Made by a program: the position numbers and the translations under genes
Notes under the pieces: generated by a model
What the model was told of the DNA's origin: nothing
The model's database searches: none
The model's input: only the letters and a program-made list of their open reading frames with translations
In this document: positions 1 to 6,029 of the stretch, one piece after another
Position numbering within the stretch: the first letter of the stretch is position 1
How the letters are laid out: every line of letters begins with the position of its first letter
NCBI GenBank assembly: GCA_943354385.1
Contig: CALRBR010000006.1
Location: 1 to 39,015 of the forward strand
DNA from: Candidatus Tayloriibacteriota bacterium
GTDB taxonomy: Bacteria > Patescibacteriota > Minisyncoccia > Phycocordibacterales > PALSA-1337
Direction of reading: 5' to 3'
DNA length: 39,015 bases

Positions 1-668
1 TTTTTCAAAATCATCTGCGTGTTTGAAATAGTGAGAACTTTACCATTTTTAGACAGCAAGCCCTTTTGGGCGAGCAAATTCCTTGTATCTTTCAGAGAAT
101 AATTTCCAGTAGCGTAGACTTCGAACATTTTTCTGACGAGGCGAAATCTTTCAGGGTCGGGAATAATTTTCTTGTTCAATTTGTCATTCAAATATCCCGT
201 CAATGCTTGACCGCTTTGTTCGCCTCGTCTTACTTTTTGTCGAAGTCCACGCTTCACATTCTCTGAAAGATTATCTACATAGTATTTGCTCTGCCCAAAA
301 GCAATATTTAACATAAACTTACCTTGTGGCGTAGCGTCAAACCAAAAGGTCGGGAATTTTAGCTCCTTAATTTTACCAAGGTCGCATAGATAGATTATCT
401 TTCCACCGTCAATGCTATTTCTCGCTAATCTATCGGGATGCCACGCTAAAATTCCCGACGCTTTGCCTTTTTCTATGAACGAGAGCATATTGTTGAAAAT
501 AGGTCTGCCCGGCTCTTTAGCGGTCTGTGATTCAACAAAAGTTTCAACAATCTCTAACTGCTCTCGCTCTGCAAATTCTTTCAACTCGTCAATCTGCGAT
601 TCAATACTCAAAATCTGACGATCTGGTTCATCAGTAGATTTACGAGCATATAGAAAGAATTTGTTCAT
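1..668 (-). CDS. Serine site-specific recombinase (resolvase/invertase family), 3' part beyond the window
   Basis: The minus strand is open from ATG at 668 to the window edge (222 codons, no stop). The N-terminus has the serine-recombinase catalytic pattern YARKSTDE, with Ser11 as the presumed nucleophile and Arg9 beside it. The second motif, WHPDRLARN around residues 76-84, supplies Asp79, Arg80 and Arg83. The region around residues 170-222, with RKMFEVYATGNYSLKDT, fits the Recombinase domain that follows the catalytic domain in large serine recombinases. The enzyme should cut and rejoin DNA through a phosphoserine link for integration or excision of a mobile element. Its start faces a tRNA-Gln gene 211 nt away, so the element probably extends to the left. 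A TATAAA box lies 9 nt before the ATG and no Shine-Dalgarno is visible. The total length and C-terminal zinc ribbon cannot be judged. Confidence 0.9.
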   Translation of the reverse strand, partial: MNKFFLYARKSTDEPDRQILSIESQIDELKEFAEREQLEIVETFVESQTAKEPGRPIFNNMLSFIEKGKASGILAWHPDRLARNSIDGGKIIYLCDLGKIKELKFPTFWFDATPQGKFMLNIAFGQSKYYVDNLSENVKRGLRQKVRRGEQSGQALTGYLNDKLNKKIIPDPERFRLVRKMFEVYATGNYSLKDTRNLLAQKGLLSKNGKVLTISNTQMILK

Positions 669-879
669 AGAAAAAGGTTTATATTAAATATTGATAATTA
701 TTCGCTTCCAGATTGGCTCGCAAAACTTTGTTTTGAATGATGTACTCATCATAAACCCCCGCCTCGCGTCCCGCTCGCTTCTTTTGGATTTCAAAAACCC
801 TTGGCTGATTCTCTCGGAAACCCCTGTCGCGTCGCTTTGCGACGCTCCGAATTTTGGCGAAAAAACGAATTCTGAAACT
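669..879. other. Intergenic stretch between recombinase and tRNA-Gln
   Basis: No convincing gene is present. It contains a perfect 7-bp hairpin with a TTT loop at 829-845 (GCGTCGC arms) and a shorter CAAAAC/GTTTTG hairpin near 720-735. Because the recombinase starts at one end and the tRNA at the other, an attachment-site junction could lie here, but no core site is identifiable from one end alone. Confidence 0.4.
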
Positions 880-953
880 TGGCTGCGGGACTTGGAATCG
901 AACCAAGATTCACGGCTTCAAAGGCCGCTGTACTACCATTATACGATCCCGCA
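880..953 (-). tRNA. tRNA-Gln (anticodon TTG)
   Basis: The minus strand folds as a complete cloverleaf. The acceptor arm is TGCGGGA paired with TCCCGCA, followed by discriminator G and an encoded CCA. The D arm contains AATGGTAG. The anticodon stem GCGGC/GCCGT has loop CTTTGAA, giving anticodon TTG (reads CAA). The T arm is CTTGG/CCAAG around TTCGATT. The U1-A72 pair and G73 are glutaminyl identity features, which supports the assignment. It lies between dnaX and a recombinase on the same strand. Confidence 0.95.
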
Positions 954-1013
954 ATTATTAATCTTTATATGTACTTACTGACCTATGGGTATAATTTTAC
1001 TTTTGTGTCGTAC

Positions 1014-1081
1014 TACCGATTCGCTGCACTCATCGGTACTTGCTGTTTACACACCAATCGGAATACCTCTTGGGTAAACAG
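1014..1081. other. Two adjacent intergenic hairpins
   Basis: Between tRNA-Gln and dnaX are the inverted repeats TACCGAT (1014-1020) with ATCGGTA (1032-1038), and CTGTTTAC (1043-1050) with GTAAACAG (1074-1081). Neither is followed by a T-run, so they are not obvious terminators. A TATAAT box at about 990 on the plus strand could drive a short RNA, but that is weak. Confidence 0.4.
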
Positions 1082-1107
1082 GTTCACTACCATTATACGC
1101 TCCCACA
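1064..1107 (-). pseudogene. tRNA 5'-half-like fragment
   Basis: The minus strand from 1107 reads TGTGGGAGCGTATAATGGTA, closely matching the first 20 nt of the nearby tRNA-Gln (TGCGGGATCGTATAATGGTA). A poor anticodon-like arm with one G-G mismatch follows. No T arm and no acceptor 3' strand are found downstream, so this looks like a decayed or partial tRNA copy and not a working gene. It may be a relic of recombination at the tRNA. Confidence 0.45.
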
Positions 1108-1173
1108 ATACATGAAAGTGATGCCTACATACTATAGAGTAAAAACGACCATTACTCAAGAGATTACTTGTCT

Positions 1174-2211
1174 TTATCCTAGTACCTTCAAAACAGCAAG
1201 CTCTAGCGGAAGCTGCTCTATCGCCGAAACTCCGAGGAGGTTGTAGGTGTTTAAAAGCTCAAGAAGAGTGTTTGAGGAGATAGCGCTGGTAGGTGAGGTG
1301 GCCAGATTTTTGAGTAGTTCAAAGTCTTCGGTAGAAAATTCATCCGCTAGTCGCTTCCCTGCTCCCTCACTATTTTTGATAAGCAACACAGCACGGACTT
1401 TCTGCAAAATCAGTGTGAGATATATTTTCATGTCTAGGTTTTCGGTGATAGCTGAATTAATAGCCCCTAGACATTTTTCTCTATCTTTGAAAGCGAGACC
1501 TGAGACAAATTCATTTACCAGCTCTCCTTTCGGTGCGCCAGTCACACTCTGTACGGCTTCGAGAGTAATTTTTTTGCCTTTGACTGCCCCCAGCACTTTT
1601 TGCAGAATACCGTGTGTATCTCGAAATGATCCATCTCCGAGAAGCGCAATAAGGTCTGCTGATGGATGATCTACTGAGTAGCCCTCCTTTTCCGACGTTT
1701 TTTCAATCACCTTTTTTAAAATCTCCCGGCTAGGCTTTCGAAAGGTAAATGTCTGACAACGAGACACGACTGTCTCAGGAAGCTTGTGCATCTCTGTGGT
1801 TGCAAGAATAAAAACCACATGTGCTGGCGGTTCCTCGAGCGTTTTCAGAAGTGCATTAAAGGCTTCTTTGGTGAGCATGTGCACTTCGTCGATAATGTAG
1901 ACTTTGTATTTTGATTGAAATGGTAACGTACTAACCGACTCACGGAGCTCACGAATATCATCAATACCTCGGTTTGAAGCGGCATCGATTTCATAGAGGT
2001 CTTCGGGAGATGTACCGATAGCCTGAGCAAAAATGCGCGCCACACTCGTCTTTCCAGTACCTCGAGAACCACAAAAAAGATACGCGTGAGAAATAGTACC
2101 AGAAGCTATGGCACTAGTAAGTACATTTACCACCGCTTCTTGTCCGCGGACTTCCTTAAAAGCTTGTGGTCGATATTTTCGATAGAGAGCGACTTGAGTA
2201 GCTTGGGACAT
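1174..2211 (-). CDS. dnaX: DNA polymerase III subunit gamma/tau, short form without zinc module
   Basis: This is the clamp-loader ATPase that loads the beta clamp at replication forks. The 345-residue product begins MSQATQVALYRKYRP. It has Walker A GSRGTGKT (48-55), Walker B VYIIDEVH (104-111), sensor 1 ATTE (137-140), the SRC motif (150-152) and sensor 2 SFRD. An upstream in-frame ATG at 2316 is rejected because an extended -10 box ends 6 nt before the ATG at 2211 and the homologous N-terminus starts here. The segment between RIFAQAI and EIDAASN is only eight residues. Canonical DnaX carries a four-cysteine zinc module there, so that module is missing. There is no tau-like C-terminal extension, so this is a gamma-length protein. 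dnaX is the first gene after a dus terminator and probably leaderless. Confidence 0.95.
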   Translation of the reverse strand: MSQATQVALYRKYRPQAFKEVRGQEAVVNVLTSAIASGTISHAYLFCGSRGTGKTSVARIFAQAIGTSPEDLYEIDAASNRGIDDIRELRESVSTLPFQSKYKVYIIDEVHMLTKEAFNALLKTLEEPPAHVVFILATTEMHKLPETVVSRCQTFTFRKPSREILKKVIEKTSEKEGYSVDHPSADLIALLGDGSFRDTHGILQKVLGAVKGKKITLEAVQSVTGAPKGELVNEFVSGLAFKDREKCLGAINSAITENLDMKIYLTLILQKVRAVLLIKNSEGAGKRLADEFSTEDFELLKNLATSPTSAISSNTLLELLNTYNLLGVSAIEQLPLELAVLKVLG

Positions 2212-2217
2212 TGGCAC

Positions 2218-2226
2218 AGTATAGCA
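2218..2226 (-). promoter_or_regulatory. Extended -10 promoter of dnaX
   Basis: On the minus strand the site reads TGC-TATACT, ending 6 nt before the dnaX ATG at 2211. Transcription would start at or next to the ATG, so the mRNA should be leaderless. This supports the 2211 start. Confidence 0.7.
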
Positions 2227-2253
2227 GTAAATAAAAGAAAAATGAAAAAGTTT

Positions 2254-2287
2254 GACCGCCACACTCCTTGAGAGGAGTGTGGCGGTC
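2254..2287 (-). terminator. Intrinsic terminator downstream of dus
   Basis: A perfect 15-bp stem (GACCGCCACACTCCT arms) with a 4-nt loop. On the minus strand it is followed by a T-rich tract. It separates dus from dnaX. Confidence 0.85.
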
Positions 2288-2348
2288 GTAACATTGTGGT
2301 ATACAGATGTTTTCAACTCTCATTTCGAAAGTTGGATATCGATAGTGG

Positions 2349-3440
2349 CTAGAGATATTTTATACTTGAAATTAAACCTCGGGTCACCCCCTCCCCGGAC
2401 GAGGATACGGCCGGAGCATTCTCCAGACTTGGTACTTTTGACTTTAGACTATTCTCTAGGTACTCCTCCACAATTTTCCTCCCCTCCTCCGCATTCTGGG
2501 TCTCCATCAGTTTCGCTCGCAACTCCTTTGCCCCATCAAATCCTGTCACATACGCTTTGTAATGTTTTTTCATAATCGCAAAATTTTTAATATCCCCCAA
2601 CAATTTTTCATATAGCAATGTATGCTCCAGCATCACCTCGAGCTTTTCTCGCATTGTCACCTCTTTTTTCTGGGTATCAAACAGCCAGGGGTTACCGAAA
2701 ATCGCCCGCCCAAACATCACCCCGTCCGCCCCACTTGCCTCTGCTTTTTGTTTCCCATCTTCGAGATTGAGCGCATCACCATTACCGATAATCAAAGTCT
2801 CCGGAGAAATCTTGTCTCGCAAGGCAATTATTTCTGGCATCAGCTCCCAATGCGCCGGAACATCCGACATTTCTTTTCGAGTACGCAAATGTATGGTAAG
2901 CACGGGTAGTTTGAGTTCGAGCAAAAAAACGATCCACGTATTAATTTCATTTTTATTGTAGCCAATTCTTGTTTTGACCGACACCGGAATATCTCCCGCT
3001 CCCTCTCGCGCAGACTCTATTACTTTTCGAGCTAGCTCTGAGTCTTTAATCATCGATGCACCAGCACATTGTTTTTCTATCGACTTGTCTGGACAGCCCA
3101 TATTGATATCTATTCCATTAAAGCCGAGCGAGCGGGAGAGAGCACATGCCTCCTTCATTTTTTCTGGATGACCTGTAAAAAGCTGTGCCACAATAGGTCG
3201 CTGAGCTTCCGTATATGCAAGGTCTCGCTCGAGTATTTTCCGACCAGGAGAACAAAGTCCATCGGCAGACACAAACTCAGTCCAATGTACTGCAGGTCCA
3301 CCCCCTTTTTTACCCATCCTGCTATATTTAGCAATAATATCCCGAAAAGCTACATCGGTCACATCAGCAAGTGGCGCCATTACAAAAAATGGCTCCTTGC
3401 CAGCTTTTTTCTTTACCTCCTCCCAAAAACCTTTTATCAT
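2349..3440 (-). CDS. dus: tRNA-dihydrouridine synthase
   Basis: A flavoenzyme that reduces uridine to dihydrouridine in the tRNA D-loop using FMN and NADPH. The 363-residue protein has the TIM-barrel start MAPLADVTD (21-29), the catalytic-cysteine motif NMGCPDK (Cys116), the KTRIG motif (156-160), a TIHLRTR segment and the phosphate-binding IIGNGDA and GVMFGRAIFGNPW segments. The insert SADGLCSPG near 58-66 is typical of the family. The exact specificity class (DusA, B or C) cannot be set by eye. Start: an extended -10 box (TGC-TAAACT) ends 6 nt before the ATG at 3440, so the mRNA is probably leaderless. It is divergent from the small gene at 3553. Confidence 0.93.
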   Translation of the reverse strand: MIKGFWEEVKKKAGKEPFFVMAPLADVTDVAFRDIIAKYSRMGKKGGGPAVHWTEFVSADGLCSPGRKILERDLAYTEAQRPIVAQLFTGHPEKMKEACALSRSLGFNGIDINMGCPDKSIEKQCAGASMIKDSELARKVIESAREGAGDIPVSVKTRIGYNKNEINTWIVFLLELKLPVLTIHLRTRKEMSDVPAHWELMPEIIALRDKISPETLIIGNGDALNLEDGKQKAEASGADGVMFGRAIFGNPWLFDTQKKEVTMREKLEVMLEHTLLYEKLLGDIKNFAIMKKHYKAYVTGFDGAKELRAKLMETQNAEEGRKIVEEYLENSLKSKVPSLENAPAVSSSGEGVTRGLISSIKYL

Positions 3441-3446
3441 CCGGCC

Positions 3447-3455
3447 AGTTTAGCA
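3447..3455 (-). promoter_or_regulatory. Extended -10 promoter of dus
   Basis: The minus strand reads TGC-TAAACT, then GGCCGG, then ATG. The 6-nt spacing implies a leaderless transcript. Confidence 0.6.
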
Positions 3456-3484
3456 TCCAAATGCCACTTTTTGCAAACTGTTCT

Positions 3485-3513
3485 TTGACATATTTCACTT
3501 TTACTGATAGATT
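3485..3513 (+). promoter_or_regulatory. Promoter of the SANT-like small gene
   Basis: A perfect TTGACA (3485-3490), a 17-nt spacer, and TAGATT (3508-3513). The predicted start of transcription is near 3520. This lies after the ATG at 3514, so translation should begin at the next in-frame ATG, 3553. Confidence 0.7.
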
Positions 3514-3552
3514 ATGTTTCAGAAAAAGGTTCACCTTCAAACATACGCCCAA

Positions 3553-3834
3553 ATGATTAGTGCGCACGAATCGCCCGAAAACACTCATGACCGTCGTCGC
3601 TTACCAAAAGCGACCAAGGCTCAAATCAAAGCCAACAAAAAAGCCCGTAACCAAAAATATCGTCGAAAAGGAGTTCCCGCTTGGGGTTGTCATCGAAAGC
3701 CTTGGACAGCAAAAGAAGAGTGGCTTGTCTTTCACCACAATGGTTTCTCTGATTTCGACCTCAGCAAAGTGCTTGGTCGATCGAGGACATGTATCCAAGT
3801 GAGGCGATCTAAACTCAATAAACTCAAAAAATAA
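3553..3834 (+). CDS. Small basic protein with SANT/Myb-like helix-turn-helix
   Basis: A 93-residue, strongly basic product (MISAHESPENTHDRRR...). The C-terminal half, WTAKEEWLVFHHNGFSDFDL followed by SKVLGRSRTCIQVRRSKL, matches the SANT/Myb-type fold: a Trp-led first helix, an acidic pair, and a last helix of the type LGRSxxxIQVRRSKL. DNA binding is therefore likely, though the target is unknown. The reading frame is open from an ATG at 3514, but the promoter geometry excludes that start. It is a single-gene unit with its own TTGACA promoter and terminator, divergent from dus and upstream of the ferredoxin genes. A role in regulating neighbours is possible but not shown. Confidence 0.75.
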   Translation: MISAHESPENTHDRRRLPKATKAQIKANKKARNQKYRRKGVPAWGCHRKPWTAKEEWLVFHHNGFSDFDLSKVLGRSRTCIQVRRSKLNKLKK

Positions 3835-3847
3835 CTTTCGGTGACCC

Positions 3848-3871
3848 ATCTCAACAACTGTTGGGATTTTT
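3848..3871 (+). terminator. Terminator of the SANT-like gene
   Basis: An 8-bp stem ATCTCAAC/GTTGGGAT (one G-U pair) around AACT, followed by TTTT, 14 nt after the stop codon. Confidence 0.65.
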
Positions 3872-3892
3872 AATTAAAAAAAGCCTATTTTG

Positions 3893-3901
3893 TGCTAGTA
3901 T
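3893..3901 (+). promoter_or_regulatory. Extended -10 promoter of ferredoxin 1
   Basis: TGC-TAGTAT in the context TTTTGTGCTAGTAT, which is nearly the same as the sequence before ferredoxin 3 (TTTTGTGCTAATAT). No good -35 box is visible. The leader is about 55 nt. Confidence 0.6.
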
Positions 3902-3961
3902 AAATGAAGGTAGCTCTTCCAAACTTATTTACTAGGAACAAGCGACCAAAAAAGGAATTTT

Positions 3962-4219
3962 ATGGCAACAGCGCCAAAAAACCCACCAAAGAAATACACG
4001 AAAAACGCTCCAGGTGAATGGTCTGTGACTGACAGATGTATTGCATGTATAAAGTGCACCCTCATTGTCCCGACAGTTTTTGGACTAGATCATGAAAATG
4101 GAGGTTACGCATACATTCTTCGTCAGCCAATAGATTCAGAAGAGAATGACGATTGTCGTGAAGCACAACGACAATGTCCCCTCCAAGCAATCAACTACCG
4201 GAAAGCAGACAAAGCCTAA
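3962..4219 (+). CDS. Ferredoxin, single [4Fe-4S] type (copy 1 of 3)
   Basis: An 85-residue small electron carrier. The cysteines are Cys26-x2-Cys29-x2-Cys32 and Cys72 in QCP, the ligand set for one [4Fe-4S] cluster. Cys65, seven residues before the last ligand, is also conserved in the other two copies. The segment between, GLDHENGGYAYILRQP, matches the FxxNxDGGYxYVxxQP pattern of copy 3. AGGA lies about 7 nt upstream of the ATG and is a usable ribosome-binding site. The gene has its own promoter and terminator, so it is monocistronic. The redox partner is not evident from the neighbours. Confidence 0.9.
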   Translation: MATAPKNPPKKYTKNAPGEWSVTDRCIACIKCTLIVPTVFGLDHENGGYAYILRQPIDSEENDDCREAQRQCPLQAINYRKADKA

Positions 4220-4240
4220 GCGCACGCCTTGCGCTTTTTT
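4219..4240 (+). terminator. Terminator of ferredoxin 1
   Basis: A 6-bp stem AGCGCA/TGCGCT with a 5-nt loop, followed by TTTTT. It begins at the last base of the stop codon. Confidence 0.75.
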
Positions 4241-4242
4241 AA

Positions 4243-4272
4243 TTGTACTCTTCTGCCTGTCTATGCTAACAT
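4243..4272 (+). promoter_or_regulatory. Promoter of ferredoxin 2
   Basis: TTGTAC (4243-4248), an 18-nt spacer, and TGC-TAACAT (-10 at 4267-4272). It begins directly after the ferredoxin 1 terminator. Confidence 0.6.
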
Positions 4273-4339
4273 AGCCCAAGGTATTTTAAAAAACGCTCAT
4301 TTTATAGGGTCGGTCAACTTCTACTAACTGGAGTCTACA

Positions 4340-4570
4340 ATGCCCAATATTAGTCAGCGAAATCAATCAAGTGTAGCAGGTCCGTACTTCGTCGATCAAT
4401 TAGTTTGTAATGGATGTGGAATCTGTGTTTTGCTTGCCAAGGAAAACTTTAGGTCAGACAATGATGGATTGGCCTTCGTTGCCAAGCAACCTAGAGGAAG
4501 CAAACAGGAAGCCTGTTGCGCAAAAGCTCTCGAACAATGCCCCGAGTTCGCCATCGGCAAGGTGGACTGA
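4340..4570 (+). CDS. Ferredoxin, single [4Fe-4S] type (copy 2 of 3)
   Basis: A 76-residue paralog of the flanking ferredoxins. The ligands are Cys23-x2-Cys26-x2-Cys29 and Cys67 (QCP), plus a Cys59-Cys60 pair where the other copies have one cysteine. The sequence PYFVDQLVCNGCGICVLLAK is the cluster-binding start. GGAG precedes the ATG by 8 nt. This copy is the most divergent in the middle (GLAFVAKQP) and ends soon after the last helix. It has a separate promoter, and a weaker terminator follows. It likely serves a different partner or condition than copies 1 and 3, which is inference from the separate control only. Confidence 0.9.
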   Translation: MPNISQRNQSSVAGPYFVDQLVCNGCGICVLLAKENFRSDNDGLAFVAKQPRGSKQEACCAKALEQCPEFAIGKVD

Positions 4571-4588
4571 GGTAGACCAAACATAGAT

Positions 4589-4612
4589 CTCGACACTAGT
4601 CGGGCTCTTTTT
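4589..4612 (+). terminator. Probable terminator of ferredoxin 2
   Basis: A 6-bp stem CTCGAC/GTCGGG (one wobble) around ACTA, then CTC and TTTTT. Confidence 0.5.
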
Positions 4613-4637
4613 ATTTCAGCAAGCGAGAAGCGCGTAA

Positions 4638-4803
4638 GCGAGTACTCTTGTTTACAGCGTTAGAGTCGAAGTTGAAAAAAGCTTTGCTTATTTGAACAAG
4701 CGAGAAGGCACATCGTTTGATAATGTGAACCTGTCGACGGTGCTTGCGCGAGTACTCTTGTTTACAGGGTTCGAGTCGGAGTCGAAAAAAGCTTTGCTCA
4801 TTT
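4638..4803. repeat. Imperfect direct repeat, two 56-nt units
   Basis: Units at 4638-4693 and 4748-4803 share GCGAGTACTCTTGTTTACAG and, after four differing bases, GAAAAAAGCTTTGCT. They differ at only a few positions. The start-to-start distance is 110 nt. A duplication with a 33-nt insertion in the spacer explains the layout. Confidence 0.8.
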
Positions 4804-4807
4804 AAAA

Positions 4808-4831
4808 ACTACTACAATATATTGTAGTAGT
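4808..4831. promoter_or_regulatory. Perfect 24-bp palindrome upstream of ferredoxin 3
   Basis: The arms ACTACTACAAT and ATTGTAGTAGT flank a central AT. It lies 27 nt upstream of the extended -10 box, where a -35 box is missing. This position suits a binding site for a dimeric regulator. There is no T-run, so a terminator role is unlikely. The function is inferred. Confidence 0.5.
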
Positions 4832-4857
4832 AATACATACCCACCCTAATAGTTTTG

Positions 4858-4866
4858 TGCTAATAT
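4858..4866 (+). promoter_or_regulatory. Extended -10 promoter of ferredoxin 3
   Basis: TGC-TAATAT, with the same flanking TTTTG as the ferredoxin 1 promoter and no clear -35 box. The leader is about 48 nt. Confidence 0.6.
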
Positions 4867-4920
4867 AGCAAAAGTGGTCTACAGACCGTTCCCGTTTTAA
4901 AACCAAAACCTAAAGAAATT

Positions 4921-5154
4921 ATGGCCGACATTGCCAACAAATACAAGCAGAATGTTCCTGGTAAATACTTCGTGGACAACCAGTGCATTGACTGTGATCT
5001 GTGTCGGGAGCATGCCCCAGGATTTTTTGAACGAAATAATGATGGGGGTTACAGTTACGTTTTCCAGCAACCAGAAACGGCAAGGCAAGAGGCTTTGTGC
5101 AAAGAAGCCATGGAAGCTTGTCCCGTCGAAGCGATCGGAAATACTGGAACCTAA
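4921..5154 (+). CDS. Ferredoxin, single [4Fe-4S] type (copy 3 of 3)
   Basis: A 77-residue product. The ligands are Cys22-x2-Cys25-x2-Cys28 and Cys67 (ACP), with the conserved extra Cys60. NDGGYSYVFQQPE lies between the two ligand groups. The N-terminus (NKYKQNVPGKYFVD) resembles copy 1 (KKYTKNAPGEWSVT), so copies 1 and 3 are the closer pair. The leader shows no strong Shine-Dalgarno (AAAGAAATTATG). It is monocistronic between its own promoter and a bulged terminator. A candidate regulator palindrome upstream sets it apart from the other two. Confidence 0.9.
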   Translation: MADIANKYKQNVPGKYFVDNQCIDCDLCREHAPGFFERNNDGGYSYVFQQPETARQEALCKEAMEACPVEAIGNTGT

Positions 5155-5158
5155 GCCT

Positions 5159-5182
5159 GAGCCCGGAAACGGTGCTCTTTTT
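5159..5182 (+). terminator. Terminator of ferredoxin 3
   Basis: A GAGCCCG/CGGTGCTC stem with one bulged T and a GAAA tetraloop, followed by TTTTT. Confidence 0.75.
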
Positions 5183-5206
5183 ATTTACAAAGTAAATTTA
5201 GAGGTC

Positions 5207-5236
5207 AAAGGCTCAACAGTTGATGGTTGAGCCTTT
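5207..5236. repeat. GGCTCAAC hairpin, copy 1 of 3
   Basis: AAAGGCTCAAC pairs with GTTGAGCCTTT around an 8-nt loop. The same stem recurs at 12439-12468 and 24437-24470. Here it lies between convergent genes (ferredoxin 3 and rnc) and could end transcription from either side. Confidence 0.75.
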
Positions 5237-5273
5237 CTGATAAAGTAAGCCTATACTTGAGGCTATTTCTGTT

Positions 5274-5311
5274 AAAAAACTCAGGCCCCAGCGGCGTACT
5301 CACCACTGGGG
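5274..5311 (-). terminator. Terminator of the rpmF-nusB-rnc operon
   Basis: A CCCCAG/CTGGGG stem with an inner GG/CC extension, followed on the minus strand by CCTGAG and TTTTTT. Confidence 0.65.
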
Positions 5312-5322
5312 GGGGAAACTCT

Positions 5323-6024
5323 CTACCAAGACTTCTCCTTCAATCCATTTTCCGCAGCCTTCTGCTCCGCCTCCTGTTTTGATGGACCGTCACCTATCGC
5401 CACCTGTACCTCCCCAAGAAAAACTCCGAGTGTGAACACCTTGTCATGATCTGGACCTTCCTCCCGAAGTGTTTTATAAGAAGGAGTCACTCCCAGCTTT
5501 TCCTGTGCCTGCTCCTGAAAACGACTCTTGGCATCCAGCCACAGCTTATTCTTGACAATATATTCAATATCGATCAAATCAAACAAGTTACGTTTAATAA
5601 AATCTTTAACCCCTTCATATCCACCATCTATATATAATGCAGCGATCACAGCCTCAAAAGTATCAGCGAGAATTATTTGTCGAGCCCTCCCCATATCTTT
5701 GGCTTCACCTTTCGACAAAAGCAAATAATCATTAACGTCTAGATTAATCGACGCTTTTGCTAAACTATGCGTGTTGACCAACGCCGATCGATACGAAGTG
5801 AGATCCCCCTCTGTTTTGTCTGGATATTTTTTAAATAAATAGTCGGTCGAGACAAGCTCGAGCACCGCATCGCCGAGGAACTCAAGTCGCTCATTATGGG
5901 ACATCTTGAGCCCTTTGTTTTCATTCAAATATGAACGGTGCGTAAAAGCCTGCGTCAAAAGTGTCTTATCATTGAAAGTCACTCCGGCCTTTTTTTCAAA
6001 TATTGAAATATCTGTAGTTGCCAT
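5323..6024 (-). CDS. rnc: Ribonuclease III
   Basis: A double-strand-specific endoribonuclease that processes rRNA precursors and structured mRNAs. The 233-residue protein has the signature NERLEFLGDAVLEL with catalytic Glu48 and Asp52, and the second metal pair Asp121 and Glu124 in DTFEAV. The C-terminal double-strand-RNA-binding domain spans about 163-233 (DAKSRFQEQAQEKLG ... KQEAEQKAAENGL). The length is normal for the family. It is the last gene of the rpmF, nusB-nudix, rnc operon and starts 5 nt after the upstream stop, so it is likely translationally coupled. The many long hairpins in this window are potential substrates, which is inference. Confidence 0.97.
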   Translation of the reverse strand: MATTDISIFEKKAGVTFNDKTLLTQAFTHRSYLNENKGLKMSHNERLEFLGDAVLELVSTDYLFKKYPDKTEGDLTSYRSALVNTHSLAKASINLDVNDYLLLSKGEAKDMGRARQIILADTFEAVIAALYIDGGYEGVKDFIKRNLFDLIDIEYIVKNKLWLDAKSRFQEQAQEKLGVTPSYKTLREEGPDHDKVFTLGVFLGEVQVAIGDGPSKQEAEQKAAENGLKEKSW

Positions 6025-6029
6025 AAAAA

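Larger units (their letters stand above)
4571..4920. other. Repeat-rich intergenic region between ferredoxins 2 and 3
   Basis: About 350 nt without a gene. It holds the ferredoxin 2 terminator, an imperfect direct repeat (4638-4693 and 4748-4803), a shorter CAAGCGAGAAG repeat (4620 and 4697), a perfect 24-bp palindrome (4808-4831) and the ferredoxin 3 promoter. Confidence 0.7.

Noticed and set aside
1064-1107. A second functional tRNA
   Set aside because: Only the 5' half resembles a tRNA; the anticodon arm has a mismatch and no T arm or 3' acceptor strand exists.
2212-2316. Upstream start for dnaX
   Set aside because: These codons cover the promoter and the dus terminator hairpin; the homologous start is ATG 2211.
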